A DNA stretch of 64,000 bases from Wolfiporia cocos (lineage: Eukaryota > Basidiomycota > Agaricomycetes > Polyporales > Phaeolaceae): assembly GCA_029448655.1 (NCBI GenBank), contig JACCLO010000011.1, forward strand, positions 1,426,001-1,490,000. Direction: 5' to 3'. This document shows, in pieces, positions 1 to 10,549 of the stretch. The notes under the pieces were generated by a model. That model was not told the origin of the DNA and ran no database searches. It was given only the letters and a program-made list of their open reading frames with translations. The position numbers and the translations under genes are program-made. The first letter of the stretch is position 1. Each line of letters starts with the position of its first letter.

Positions 1-122
1 TTGTCCACACCATCGAGATACCGATCATCGATCGGATCAAGATCGCGAAGCCCTTCGACCCGATCGCGGAACAGGCTCTCCGCACCCTGGAACAAGGAGA
101 GACTGCCCCTTTAAGGACAGCA

Positions 123-2012
123 ATGGAAGACTGGCAGTCTAGCAAAGGAGTCCTCTTGTACAAGGGACGAATGTACGTTCCCAGAGACCCTGCCCTGAGA
201 AGGGATGTGGTCTCTAGATATCACGATCCAATCGCAGCAGGTCACCCCGGAATCTGGGGGACGACGCTAAAAGTACAGGAACACTTCTGGTGGCCTGATC
301 TCCGAAAAACAGTGGCAGAATACGTCAAAGGATGCGCCATATTTCAGCAAATGAAACCCGACAGAAACCCGATGAAGCCGCCACTACAACCGATTCCGAC
401 AAAAAAGGATGCCCTTCCCTTTTCGCAATGCTCAGTTGACTTCATCACGGACCTTCCCCCGGTAGGGAAGTATGACTCAATCATGGTCATCGTCGATCAT
501 GGGTCATCCAAGGCGATATCGCTAACCCCATGCAGCAAGACCATCACCAGCGAAGGGGCAGCTGACATATTCCATCGGCAAATCTATTCGAAGTACGGAC
601 TCCCCCAAAAAATCATATCCGATCGAGGACCGCAGTTCGCGTCCAAGCTCTTTCAAGGACTTTGTAAAGTCCTTGGAATCGAGTCCGCCCTCAGCATGGC
701 CTACCACCCACAGACAGACGGACAGACAGAAAGAATGAACCAGCAAGTCGAAGTCTACCTGCGCATATACTGTATGAACGACCCAAGACTTTGGGCGACG
801 CGATTAGCAGATGTAGAATTCGCTCACAACACACGAAGAACGGAGGGGCAGCCTGCCCCTACAGAAGTAATCATGGGATACATCCCGAGAGGATTACCAG
901 ACGAAGTTAAAACCACCCAGGTACCAGCAGCAGCTGACCTACTAAAAGCCGCACGAGAAGCAAGAGAAAAGGCAATTACCGCTCATGAGCTAATGCAGAA
1001 GCGAATGGCGGGAAGGACCCTACGAGACCTCCCTAAATTCAACAAAGGGGACAAGGTCTGGCTCGATGTCAAGAACCTCCACCTCCCATACGAATCTCGG
1101 AAGCTCGCCCCCAAAAGGGAGGGACCATTCACTATCACCGAAAAGCTTGGGAATGTAACTTATCAACTAGCCCTACCACTGCGATGGAAGGTACATCCGG
1201 TCTTCCATGCAGCCCTACTGAAGCCGTTCAATGAGACAAGGGTGCACGGACCCAATCATATGAAGCCACCCCCGGAACTAGTCGATGGGGAAACAGAATA
1301 CGAAGTCGAAGCCATCCTGAACCAACGACAATACTGAGGGAAGAAACAATACCTCGTTCATTGGAAAGGCTACCCGTCGGCAGAAGACTCATGGGAAAGC
1401 GAGGCAAGCCTGAAGAACTCCCCAGACATCCTCAGGGAGTTTAAAAGCAAGAGGACGAAGACCAAGATCCGGCAGGTCGAAGAAATAGCATGTCGACGCC
1501 ACTCCCTACAACTAGCCCGTCTGACCGACCTACCGCCCCAACGATGCGGCGATCCCTCGCAGCCCACATGGGGTACCAGACAGGCAGGTGTTACGGCTGC
1601 TCGGAGGATGCCCACGTCCGCATCAGACATGCGCTCACCTGGCACAGATCCGACATCCCCCCCGGAGGGCAGGCGACCCCCTGGACCGATCGATTTGAAC
1701 TCGTACAGGAACTCACCGACATATTCGACCAGTACCAGGACGTTACGGAGAGGATCGTCCAGCTCGAGCGCACAGCCCTCCTCCAGCGACAGAGGCTTGG
1801 GCGGTGCATCGGTCAGTGGATCGACCACCTTGGGGCGTCGACACCATCGCGAATCCGGCGAGCATTCGCAGAGGTCGAAGCGGGCCCGCCCCGCTTACCA
1901 CGAACGCGAAGCCCTTCCCAGCCATGCCCCCCTGGTTACTCGACGACGGCGAGCTGGATTGAATCGCAGAACCATTCGATTTTATGGAATACAGTCATGT
2001 GGTACCTCGTGA
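123..2012 (+). pseudogene. Pol C-terminal part: integrase and chromodomain, one in-frame stop
   Basis: The frame is open from before 123 to 2012 except for one TGA at 1335-1337. It shows a degenerate HHCC zinc finger (the second cysteine of the CxxC pair looks replaced, as GCAIF), then the integrase core with Asp in SVDFITDLP, Asp in SDRGPQF and Glu in HPQTDGQTER, then a C-terminal PHPVFH-like segment. After the TGA the same frame gives a chromodomain (KQYLVHWKGYPSAEDSWE), which in chromoviruses targets integration to chromatin. A Ser/Arg-rich tail of about 190 residues follows. The protein would act in the nuclear preintegration complex. The stop and the damaged finger suggest an inactive copy. 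The gene starts upstream of the window; no true start codon is visible. Confidence 0.85.
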
Positions 2013-2578
2013 CACTACCGTACCAACCGCCCCCGCAGGACCTCGACCTCGAGAATCAGTGCACCCTCCTCCGCATCCACAAGACGATGAACGACGCCCA
2101 GTTCGAGAGGGGTCGGGCGATGGTAGGGCTCCCCCCTCACCGACCTCTGCAGCTGCTAGCAACGGAGTTAACGACAGATCTCCATCAGTTGAGATCATTA
2201 CCCGGGAGGAGTGGGAGCGGGGGAGGGACGGATGGGACGAACCCCTCTACCAGCTGCCTACCTGGCTCAGGCAATGTCTCTGGGCCCACCACCACCGCCA
2301 GCGGTATGAGTCAGGAGAGTATCTTCGCGCCATCCCCTCAGCTCGCTCACCACCTAGACCATCTGCCGAAGAACCCTGTCGTCGATGTGGGAGCCCCTGG
2401 CATTGGGTCCTCGACTGTCCCGACTACAGATGCCCCACCTGCAGAGTCACGCAGCCAGGACATCGCGTCGGCGAATGCGCCCTCTATCAGGTATGGATCC
2501 CCCCTCCGATGCCTCCGCTCCCCGATACAGATGCGGGATACAACGACCCTGACCCGGAGGCCCTTTGAGTGGCCGTGA
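1490..2578 (+). CDS. Second ORF downstream of pol with zinc knuckles and coiled coil
   Basis: This ORF lies between the chromodomain and the 3' LTR and overlaps the pol tail in another frame. The 1490-2578 frame begins with a possible knuckle (CYGCSEDAHVRIRH) and a Leu/Gln-rich, probably coiled-coil stretch around 1690-1830. From 1984 to 2568 the neighbouring frame is open and has two CCHC-like knuckles, CRRCGSPWHWVLDC and CPTCRVTQPGHRVGEC, ending at 2568. I infer one original protein with a frameshift near 2150-2190. Zinc knuckles normally sit in Gag, upstream of pol, so an RNA-binding product encoded after integrase is unusual. Function unknown; nucleic-acid binding is inferred. All three frames are GC-rich and open here, so some of the open reading could be compositional. 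Confidence 0.5.
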   Translation: MSTPLPTTSPSDRPTAPTMRRSLAAHMGYQTGRCYGCSEDAHVRIRHALTWHRSDIPPGGQATPWTDRFELVQELTDIFDQYQDVTERIVQLERTALLQRQRLGRCIGQWIDHLGASTPSRIRRAFAEVEAGPPRLPRTRSPSQPCPPGYSTTASWIESQNHSILWNTVMWYLVTLPYQPPPQDLDLENQCTLLRIHKTMNDAQFERGRAMVGLPPHRPLQLLATELTTDLHQLRSLPGRSGSGGGTDGTNPSTSCLPGSGNVSGPTTTASGMSQESIFAPSPQLAHHLDHLPKNPVVDVGAPGIGSSTVPTTDAPPAESRSQDIASANAPSIRYGSPLRCLRSPIQMRDTTTLTRRPFEWP

Positions 2579-2623
2579 TGTTTGGATTTCATCGAGGGCG
2601 ATGAAGGCTTGAGGGGGGGGTGA

Positions 2624-3888
2624 TGTTACGATTCTACCAGGTACACTCGAGTATTCCCTTTGACGCCTCACTGTGTATGAGGACTTAGCATTCAACCGCT
2701 GTATCCAGCGCTCTATTTCGAGGGGCCTCCGCTCAACCGTAGGCCCTGTTTCATGTATAACAACCCTATGCCCACTCTCCGTGTTCGCATCGCGTTCTAG
2801 CTGATATTCTGTGTCTAACCACAGTAGTTCCTTGTTTCATCTCTTGTTGCGCTCAACCGCAACGCTTCTCCTTTATTACCGATATCGTTAGCCCGATGGA
2901 CTTAATAGTAGCAGTACCAAAGACACTATGACCCCGATTAACGAACCGTAGTATATAACCTGATGTAAATACCGGTCGAGTTCCTCAGCTCGACCTTGTT
3001 GAATTACAAGGATCTTATACTCGTTCTCAAAGGCTTGAGCAATTAAGCCTGCAGCTTGTATATCGACGCTCTGACTCTGAGGAGTCTGTCACGGATAATT
3101 AAAGTCGTGCAGCCTTCTCCCCTGGTCTATTGACCTCCATACTTGCGCCTTAAGCATATTACAATAGGCGCTACTGCCTCCCAAAAGTTAGCGAGTCACG
3201 TGACCTCAATTCAGTAGCTCACGTGATTCACTAACTTCTCAGATTAGATAGCGGCACCAGGTACCATCACAGGCGCCTTGTCAGGTGACCCTATCTCCCC
3301 AATCTAAGCCTAGGCGTTACTAGGCACCATAACTACATCATTAGTGACATCATTAGCCTAGCCCAAGCCTGGCAGCGTCATTACTGACATCATAGTGACC
3401 TCATACATCTATATGGGGTTGTTACCAATCCAAGTGAGCTATCTTTAGGGTAGCACACCATTATGACACAATATGTCACCATTAGGCTTACTCAGCCTAC
3501 TATGCACAGACCACCTTAGTTTAGGGCGGTCTTGCCTCTCAATAGTGTACATGCTATCTCATGTATATAAATACAAAGGCATCTAGGGCTTATTCCCTAG
3601 ACTCAACAATCTAAGCATTCTATGCGTAAAGCCATGAGTGTTAGGGGCGTTTCCCTTTTCCTATCCTCCGCCTCTGCTGTATGAGACTATGCGCTACAAG
3701 ACCTTTCCAGTTGGATTGGTCCCTCTTAGACAACTAGGACTTGCTTTCTAGGTCGTCACTAGGACTTTGCGCCCTTCGGCATGGGACGTCACCGGATTGT
3801 GACAGAGTCCGACGAGTAGTGCGCTACTCGATACGCTGAGTAACTCGACTTAGTTATTTTGCGTTAAACGGATATTCGATCCGTAACA
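2624..3888 (+). repeat. 3' LTR of element 1 (LTR-B), interrupted
   Basis: The ends are TGTTACG...CCGTAACA. Subtracting the nested LTR (3087-3804) and its 5-bp TSD leaves about 542 bp, matching the 537-538 bp solo copies elsewhere. It is preceded by the polypurine tract, so it is a 3' LTR rather than a solo insertion; the flanks show no TSD (GGTGA / GAAAC), as expected when the 5' end is outside the window. Confidence 0.85.
3087..3804 (+). repeat. Solo LTR-O nested in LTR-B, TSD GAGTC
   Basis: The ends are TGTCACGGAT...GGATTGTGACA, flanked by GAGTC at 3082-3086 and 3805-3809. It contains TGCACAGACC and TTTAGGGC blocks near 3500, TATATAA near 3566 and a CTTATT-loop hairpin near 3583-3602. It is related to 15730-16621. 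Confidence 0.85.
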
Positions 3889-4673
3889 GAAACGGGAAGT
3901 GCATCACCATAGACACTGGCATCAAAATCAGGATGCCAGCTGGTGTATATGGGCGCATTGCTCCATGATCCGGACTCACCTTCAAGGGAGTCGACGTGGA
4001 AGGTGGTGTAGTAGACAAAGACTACACCGGCCGTGTAAAAGTCATACTGAATAATCAGACTGGAGCAGATTATCAAGTCGAGTATGGGGACAGAATCGCC
4101 CAGTTCATACTCGAATGCAATATGACACCCAACACCAAGATCATCAAGTCAATCCGCGAAACCACATGTGGAACACAGGGTTTCAGTTCAACTGGTGAGA
4201 AACTCAGGGGAAGTGTAGTGGTCATCCAGATGGGAAAACGGGGAAAGCAGATCAAAGTACTGATCACTCTCCACCACCCCGATGGACGTGCCCTCTTCAC
4301 AAAGGCTCTTATCGATTCCGGTTCTACTGGATTGGTGATCAGTAAGTCCTACATGGAGGAACACCGACTTGAGCAGATCCCATTGGACTGCCCTATCAAG
4401 CTGTTCAACACCGACAGATCAACCAATGGCATGGGGCTCATGATGCACTATGTTGAGATCCAAATGCAGATCGACACACACTTGGAGACCCACAAGTTCC
4501 ACGTCACGGAACTCAGCTCCGCGGACATTTTCCTGGGCTTCAACTGGCTTGAAGACCACAACCCTTCCATCAACTGGAAGAAGCACAAGATCATGTTTAC
4601 CTGCAACTGTGAACACGAGCAGATCGAGGACAGTGATCATATCTATTACATTTTTGCTGACGCATGGATCTGA
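3889..4673 (+). pseudogene. dUTPase remnant plus aspartic protease (family A)
   Basis: The left part keeps trimeric dUTPase motifs: IAP-SGL with its Arg codon now TGA (about 3968), GGVVDKDYTGRV (motif 3), YGDRIAQFILE (motif 4) and CGTQGFSSTG (motif 5). Motif 1 is lost at the junction with element 1. Then comes a retropepsin with ALIDSGSTG as the catalytic D-S/T-G loop (about 4308-4335). dUTPase would lower dUTP so that cDNA is not uracil-laden; protease would cut the polyprotein in the virus-like particle. The frame closes with TGA at 4671-4673, a stop also present at the same place in the minus-strand copy. Inactive because of the stop and truncation. Confidence 0.85.
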
Positions 4674-4938
4674 AACAGGGAAGAATGTAGAGCAGATATC
4701 ACGGAACGCATCCGCACCACGAAGGCAACAGAAATCGCCATCGTGACTGGCAAAACCATGGAAACCAAAGCGTTTGAGGAGGTCATACCTGAGTACTTGT
4801 ACGAATTCAAAGACGTGTTCAAGGAAAAGGAATTCGACACACTCCCAGAACAGCAACCGTGGGACCACACCATCGAACTTCTCCCCAGTTCAGAACCATA
4901 CGCAAGCAAGATTTATGCCCTTTTGCCACGAGAACAAG

Positions 4939-5391
4939 TGACACAGACTCACTCTGGGTCTGCGGCCTATTGAGGGGCTACCAGCACCGCTGGCTAGCAT
5001 GGGGTATGGTGTCCTGGAGGTCGCGTACGGTGCTGCACCAGAGACGGAACCACAGGCTAGCGCGGGGATATAGGGCAGAGCCCAGTAGACGTTGTCGTCG
5101 ACGGAGGCACGCAGAGGAGAGGTGTTGTATGAGGGACACGCCCCAACATTACAATAACTGTTCTGAGGTGTAAGCCTCAGAACGCTACAGACTATATACA
5201 TGCTTGGCAACACTGGTGCTACGCCTACCCTAAAGGTGGCCCTAACGCTAGTTAGATAAGATAGCCACTGTCTACATGTACAATCTATAAGTCAGGTGAC
5301 CATGGGGGAGATCATGTGACAGGGGGACGTAGATACGTGAGTTCGACCCCGGCGTATGGCAATATAAAGGTCACGTGAATAAACCGTGACA
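4939..5391 (-). repeat. Solo LTR, TSD ACAAG
   Basis: The ends are TGACACAGAC...AACCGTGACA, with ACAAG at 4934-4938 and 5392-5396. Minus orientation is inferred from the order hairpin (5160-5183, loop TGTAAG = CTTAC on the minus strand) then TATATAC (about 5191). Confidence 0.88.
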
Positions 5392-6147
5392 ACAAGAAGC
5401 ACTAGATGACTTTCTAGAAGAACAGCTGCACACGGGCCGCATCCACCCATCGAAGTTGCCATGGGGGGCACCCTTCTTCTTTGTCAAAAAGAAGGACGGG
5501 AAACTACACCCTATCCAGGACTATCAAAAGTTGAACCAGATGACCAAAAAGAACAAGTACCCACTCCCGCTCATCACGGAGCTACTCAACAAGCTGAAAT
5601 GTGCTAAGTACTTTTCTAAACTGGACATCCGTTGGGGATACATGAACGTCAGAATCAAAGAAGGCGACGAAGAAAAAGCTGCCTTCATCACCAATAGGCG
5701 GCTCTACGAGCCATTAGTGATGTTCTTCGGAATGTGCAACACACCAGGCACATTCCAGACTTTGATGAATGACATATTTAGAGACCTAGTCCTCACGGGG
5801 AAGGTCATTGTATATTTGGATGATATACTTATTTTTACGGAGAACCAGAAAGAGCATAGAGAGATCCTGCGAAAGGTTCTTTTGGTTCTCCATCAAAATA
5901 AAATAACCTGTAAACCAGAGAAATGCAAATTCGAGAAGTCGGAAGTAGAGTACCTCAGGCATATAATCTCTCATGGGGAAATCCGTATGGACCCCACGAA
6001 GGTCACTGCAGTAGCCGAATGGCCAGCACCTCGGAACAAGAAAGAAGTGCAGTCCTTTATTGGATTTGCCAGCTTCTACCGGAGATTCATCCCCAAGTTC
6101 TCAATGGTAGCGTGCCCCCTTATCAATCTAACCAAAGACAGGGAATG

Positions 6148-6504
6148 TATGACAAGTGGTTACAATGGTTATTTTTACATATTTCGATACTTGTAGTTAA
6201 ATGGTCACATGTAGGCTTACGTAATACAGCACATGACCAAGTGTGCACGGACCCTGTAGTTAGGGCAGGTCTTAGCTACAGTAGTATGAGGCCCGTTTGT
6301 ATATAAGCCAGCGCATGAGGTCTTACAACCTCATGCTCATCATATTCGACTATGGGGCTTGCTCCCCCTCACTTGACTATCTCTTGTGTACTAGACTGAG
6401 ATGACAGCTTACCTCAACGTTGGTCTGGTCTTCAATGACGCAACTTAGAGGCATAGCCTTGGGCTTAGGGCATAGGGGATGACACTACAGTTAAGTTTGT
6501 GTCA
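6148..6504 (+). repeat. Solo LTR with one TA end, TSD GAATG
   Basis: GAATG flanks it at 6143-6147 and 6505-6509. The left end is TATGACA and the right end TGTGTCA. It has the TGCACGGACC...TTAGGGC block near 6241-6270, GTATATAA near 6299 and a hairpin at 6312-6335, so the sense strand is plus and its left terminus departs from the usual TG. Confidence 0.8.
6312..6335 (+). promoter_or_regulatory. LTR leader hairpin with CTTAC loop
   Basis: The stem GCATGAGGT pairs with ACCTCATGC around a CTTAC loop, 10-15 bp after a TATATAA box, so it would lie at or near the 5' end of the transcript. Equivalent hairpins with different stems occur in other LTRs of the window. Confidence 0.6.
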
Positions 6505-6805
6505 GAATGGCAATGGTGTGCGACAGAACAGGAATGCTTCGACAAGTTAAAAAATATCTTCATCACAGCACCTGTATTAGGGATACCCAATGATGACGAC
6601 CCATTCCGCATCGAGGCAGACTCTTCAGACTTCACGACTGGAGCCTGCCTTATGCAGAATCAGGACGGCATCTGGAAACCCATAGCATATCACTCAAAAA
6701 TGCTACTACCGGCAGAACGGAACTACGAGATTTATGATCGTGAACTTCTGGTTATCATGTGTGCCTTGGACGAATGGCGGCATTTTGTAATGGGCACAAA
6801 GCACC

Positions 6806-7513
6806 TGTTATGGTCATTTTGAATTTTTGAACGCTGGCAATACTCACCATTGGGCCAATACGATACAGGGACTTGTCGCACAATCGACCCCCTGGCTATT
6901 CGTGGCTTTACCAGATGCATCCCCGGTTGTACTAGTGTACGAGACTTGTTTCACCTTTGGCAGATCCAACTCTGCCATCGTTTCATGTTTATCATTTCTT
7001 AGCGGACAGATGGTGTTCAACCACCATCATTCCTATCAATCGTCTCAGACATATCAATCCATACTTATCAAACGTTTGGTACTATAGCGTAGATAGTATC
7101 GGTGACATCTGGGATGAACTTGACCCCTAATACCTAACGTAGTATATAAACTCATGTACTTACTGTCGAGGCTTCTCAGCTCGACCTTGTTGTACAAACA
7201 AGAAGTCTTATACTCGTTCTCAAACGTAGGAAACTATGCTCAGTATTTCTCGCTCGAGCAACCGAATGACTAAGTCCTCGAAGTGCACATTGACTTCTCG
7301 GACTTAGGCGAGTCTTACATTCTGAACAGACTCGCACCTTGACAGATTATATCCTCTAACGCGTATTGGATATTAAACGATCTCCTAGGGAAGTCCCCGA
7401 GGAGTTGAAGGCATCTAACGAGTATTTGCCTTGCATACGGCTACACGCCTACGTGCAGAAGAACGATCTATATTCGTGACTCGAATATACGAACGGGTAT
7501 TCGACCCGTAACA
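6806..7513 (+). repeat. Solo LTR-G, TSD GCACC
   Basis: The ends are TGTTATGG...GACCCGTAACA, with GCACC at 6801-6805 and 7514-7518. It interrupts the RNase H of family A. Same family as 22634-23346. Confidence 0.88.
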
Positions 7514-7518
7514 GCACC

Positions 7519-9628
7519 CTGTAGAAGTACTAACGGACCATAAAAACCTAGAATACTTTAAGACCCCACAGAAAATTAATCCACAACAAGCCCGGTGGAT
7601 GACGGAACTTGCTGAGTATGACCTACAACTTGTGCACATCCCCGGAAAGACCAATGGAAGGGTGGACGGACTATCCTGAAGAGGTGATCACGATGACAAC
7701 AAGAATCACCTCGAGGGACCGATCGTCCTGAAGGAACACCTCTTCGCCAAAGATAGCGCAGAAAGGCTGCGATCCTCATTCTATACCTTACCTCATGGGA
7801 TTACCCACGAGGAGGTAAAAGAAAGGGTCAAAGCGGAAGCCACTCTCTACAACAAGGAGGTAGTAGAAGGATTAGTGGAAACAGCCAAGGATGTTACGGT
7901 CCATGTAAACTCGTATATCTTTGATGCCTCACTGGAGAAGAGGACTTAGCATTCAACTGCATTATCAAGCATTTATTTTCTAGGGTTCCCTGTTCAACCA
8001 GCAACCCTCATTTCATGTACAACAGCCCTATGCCCATGGTCTCGTAGCGTATCAGGTTCTAGCTGATATCTTGTGTATAACCACAGAGCTTCTGCGTTTC
8101 AGCCACTGTTGCGCTCAACCGCAACATTTCGGCTTAGTTATCGTAGCGTACTAACCTTATGGACTTAATGGTAGCAGTACCAAGGACACTATGACCCCGG
8201 CTACAGAATCATAGTATAAGAACCCTGCTGTAAATACTGGTCGAGTTCCTCAGCTCAACCTTGTTGAATTACAAGGATCCTATACTCGTTCTCAAAGGCT
8301 TGAGCAAATAAGCCTGCAGCTAGTATATCGACGCTCGACTCTGCTGAGTCTGACGAGTAGTGCGCTACTCGATACGCTGAGTAACTCGACTTAGTTATTT
8401 CAGCTGAACGGATATTCGATCCGTAACAAAGGACGGCTTATGCTACAGGAAGGGGAAGTTGATCATTCCAAGAGACGAGGAATTAATCGGAAAAATCATT
8501 TCTTCGTTCCACGACACGGTCTCTGCAGGACACCCCGGCACAGAAAACATGTACACCGCCATTCACTGATCGTACTGGTGGCCAAAAATGCGAAACAACA
8601 TTTGCCAGTACGTCAAGGTGTGTATCAAATGCCAACATGCCAAGCCAGATCGCTCAAAGAGAGCTGCACCACTGAACCCGAATCCAACACCCGCACACAA
8701 CTGGGAGAACATTTCTGTGGACATGATCATGGGACTCCCCACATCCAAGGGTCGGGACGCTATTATTGTAGTTGTAGATATGAAATCCAAGGACTATATC
8801 GCGGTCCCAACCACAACCAAGCTTACCGCCGAAGGTTGGGCCAACATATTTGTAGATAAAGTATATGCACAACACGGACTACCAAAGAAAGTATTTAGTG
8901 ATAGAGGACCACAATTTGTATCGGACTTCATCAAGGATGTATACTGTAGATTAGGCATCGAGGGAAACCCTAGTACCGCGTTCCACCCACAGACAGACAG
9001 GCAGATGGAACGTATGAACCAGGAACTAGAGGTGTACCTACGATTATTTATCAATGACACACACACCAATTGGCCGGACTTACTTCCGCTAGCTAGCTTC
9101 ACCTACAAATGTCATGTACATAGTAGCACGGGCTATAGCCCCTTTTACCTTACTCACAGATACCATCCATTTACAGGAATGGAGGCACCAGAGCTGGAAG
9201 GGGGGGTGGAAACTGCCAAGGATTGGGTCAAACACATGCACACGGTCAGCCAAACCGCTTCGAAGAACCTCGAGGAAGCCAAACTTCGTATGAAAGAATA
9301 TTACGACCGAAAACGAACCACCCCTCACTCATACAATGAGGGCGATCTGGTTTGGGTCGACAGGCGGAACATTAACATGGGAAACCCTACGAAGAAGCTC
9401 GATTCGAAGCAACACGGCCCATACAAGGTCACCAAGAAGGTTGGACACGGTGCATACGAATTGGACCTGCCCACGGACATGCGAGGCATATACCCAGTAT
9501 TCAATGAGGTCCTATTGCTGCCCTACACACCACCAGCCTTCCCCACTCAGAACCATAATGAACAGACAGAAAGCAATGATGCTCGCAGGCCTCTCCAGAT
9601 CCTCGCATCCAGAGAAGACCGAGGGTGA
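7519..9628 (+). pseudogene. RNase H end and integrase of family A
   Basis: The part 7519-7891 encodes the end of RNase H (EVLTDHKNLEYFKTP, PGKTNGRVDGLS with a stop just after) and the linker; the part 8434-9628 encodes integrase. Visible are the HHCC finger (HDTVSAGHPG...CIKCQHAK, with a TGA near 8567), the catalytic triad Asp in SVDMIMGLP, Asp in FSDRGPQF, Glu in [10 protein letters not shown], and the GPY/F-like GPYKVTKKVG end. Integrase would join cDNA to host DNA. The LTR-B insertion at 7892 separates the two blocks; frame and sequence rejoin across it. The open frame 8588-9628 is intact, but the gene as a whole is broken. Confidence 0.88.
7892..8428 (+). repeat. Solo LTR-B, TSD AAGGA
   Basis: The ends are TGTTACGG...CCGTAACA (537 bp), with AAGGA at 7887-7891 and 8429-8433. 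It is the reference copy for LTR-B; its insertion into the integrase linker is recovered cleanly by removing it and one TSD. Confidence 0.93.
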
Positions 9629-10204
9629 GTTGAGCTAGAAGTCAAATGGTCTGATGGGACAACAACATGGGAAAGGAAGTGCGGATTGACTCCCTGGCAG
9701 GAATTAGTCACCAAATTCTTCGAGGACCAACCTAACACTCCGGGACATCAGTGGAAAAACAGACACACTGAATGGGACCCTGAGTGGGAAGACCTCAAAA
9801 GAAAAGCACTAGCCATGAAACTCAGGCAGACCCCAAACGAGTTCATAATTCACGACTGCGTAGACATCATGCTGCTGAAGGATGCAAAGATACCCTTCTA
9901 CATCTACCCAAAGCAGCTCGCCATCAGGAACTTCTGGTTTTGTAACCTGCAGACTTGTGTAATACAATATGGAATACAAGTGGGACAATGCGTAGAATCC
10001 ACAATACCCAACAACCCGGGTTGGATCTACCCCATACAGTATACCATACAGATAGCGCATCCACACATCTGTCAGAAACACGAACACGACCATCCCTGTC
10101 ACATAGACCAAAACCTGTGCAAGGTGATTGCTGGGCATGGGGACATGCAGCTAGAAGAGGGGGTACTGTCACAAGCTGATTTCTTTTGCCTAGCCACCGA
10201 CTAG
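9629..10204 (+). pseudogene. C-terminal tail of family-A polyprotein
   Basis: After integrase a chromo-like segment (VKWSDGTTTWERK by reading across 9630-9680, with a stop codon) leads into a conserved region of about 150 residues, open from 9686 to 10204. The minus-strand copy has the same region (13157-13699) at high similarity, including KNRHTEWDPEWEDLKRKALA and PKQL-RNFWFC. The coding frame runs past the polypurine tract and ends inside the LTR. I do not recognise a domain. Conservation between two diverged copies suggests that it was once translated. Confidence 0.65.
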
Positions 10205-10549
10205 TGACTAGAGCCTAAACCCTTATCTTATCTAAGCGCGTGCCTAAGCAGTCACGTGCCAAGACCCTGATCACCCTATCACATGTTGTCAGACCCCTGG
10301 ACACTCTGTGCCGTGTACCTACACCCATTATAGGGTTTACCTTAGTTAAATGGACTATCAGCTTACGTAATAACTATACAGTTGCCAAACAATGTACAAA
10401 CAGTAGAATAGCATATATACTGGCTGACAAGCAGGGTAGCACCCCAGACTCGTCTTGGCCTTATATGCCTTGAGTAGCCTCAGATCAGGAATACACTTTC
10501 ACACGAGTCATATTCCCCTGAGTAGTTGCTTGAAGTGTTGCTTGTGTCA
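10167..10549 (+). repeat. 3' LTR of family A (LTR-A, 383 bp)
   Basis: The ends are TGTCACAAGC...GCTTGTGTCA, after the purine-rich GAAGAGGGGGTAC. By eye it differs at about 8 positions from the LTR at 22238-22620 but at about 30 from the one at 12415-13194. It is followed by GATAT (10550-10554), the same 5 bp (as ATATC) that follows 22620. See the inversion finding. Confidence 0.9.

Larger units (their letters stand above)
1..3888 (+). mobile_element. Ty3/gypsy element 1, 5' truncated by window edge
   Basis: This is the 3' part of an LTR retrotransposon. Visible in order are an integrase with chromodomain, a second ORF with zinc knuckles, a G-run polypurine tract at about 2611-2620, and a 3' LTR (2624-3888). 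It ends directly against the broken dUTPase of the next element, so I infer that it inserted into the plus-strand family-A copy; the other half and the left TSD lie outside the window. Solo LTRs of the same family at 7892-8428 and 60997-61534 define the LTR ends. Confidence 0.85.
4743..6805 (+). pseudogene. RT and RNase H region of family A, split by two solo LTRs
   Basis: The coding blocks are 4743-4938, 5397-6147 and 6505-6805. The first ends in the pre-RT stretch (YALLPREQ), the second carries the RT palm: WGAPFFFVKKKDGKL, QDYQKLNQ, the LDIRWGY motif where Asp is catalytic, and VIVYLDDILIF (the YxDD box, about 5806-5838). The third has the RNase H start, IEADSSDFTTGACLMQ, and ELLVIMCALDEWR. 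The enzyme copies element RNA into cDNA in the particle. Insertions at 4939 and 6148 break it; without them and their duplicated 5 bp the frame continues as in the minus-strand copy. Confidence 0.85.
3889..10549 (+). mobile_element. Family-A Ty3/gypsy copy, plus strand, 5' part missing
   Basis: The domain order is dUTPase remnant, aspartic protease, RT, RNase H, integrase, C-terminal tail, 3' LTR. Gag and 5' LTR are absent because element 1 abuts the dUTPase. Four solo LTRs with exact TSDs interrupt it (4939-5391, 6148-6504, 6806-7513, 7892-8428). Frames rejoin after removing each insertion and one TSD copy, as shown by comparison with the minus-strand copy at 12415-22620. Confidence 0.9.

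Noticed and set aside
1608..2592. Extra ORFs on both strands in the element-1 tail
   Set aside because: The GC-rich sequence is open in most frames; only the frames with zinc knuckles and the pol continuation were kept.
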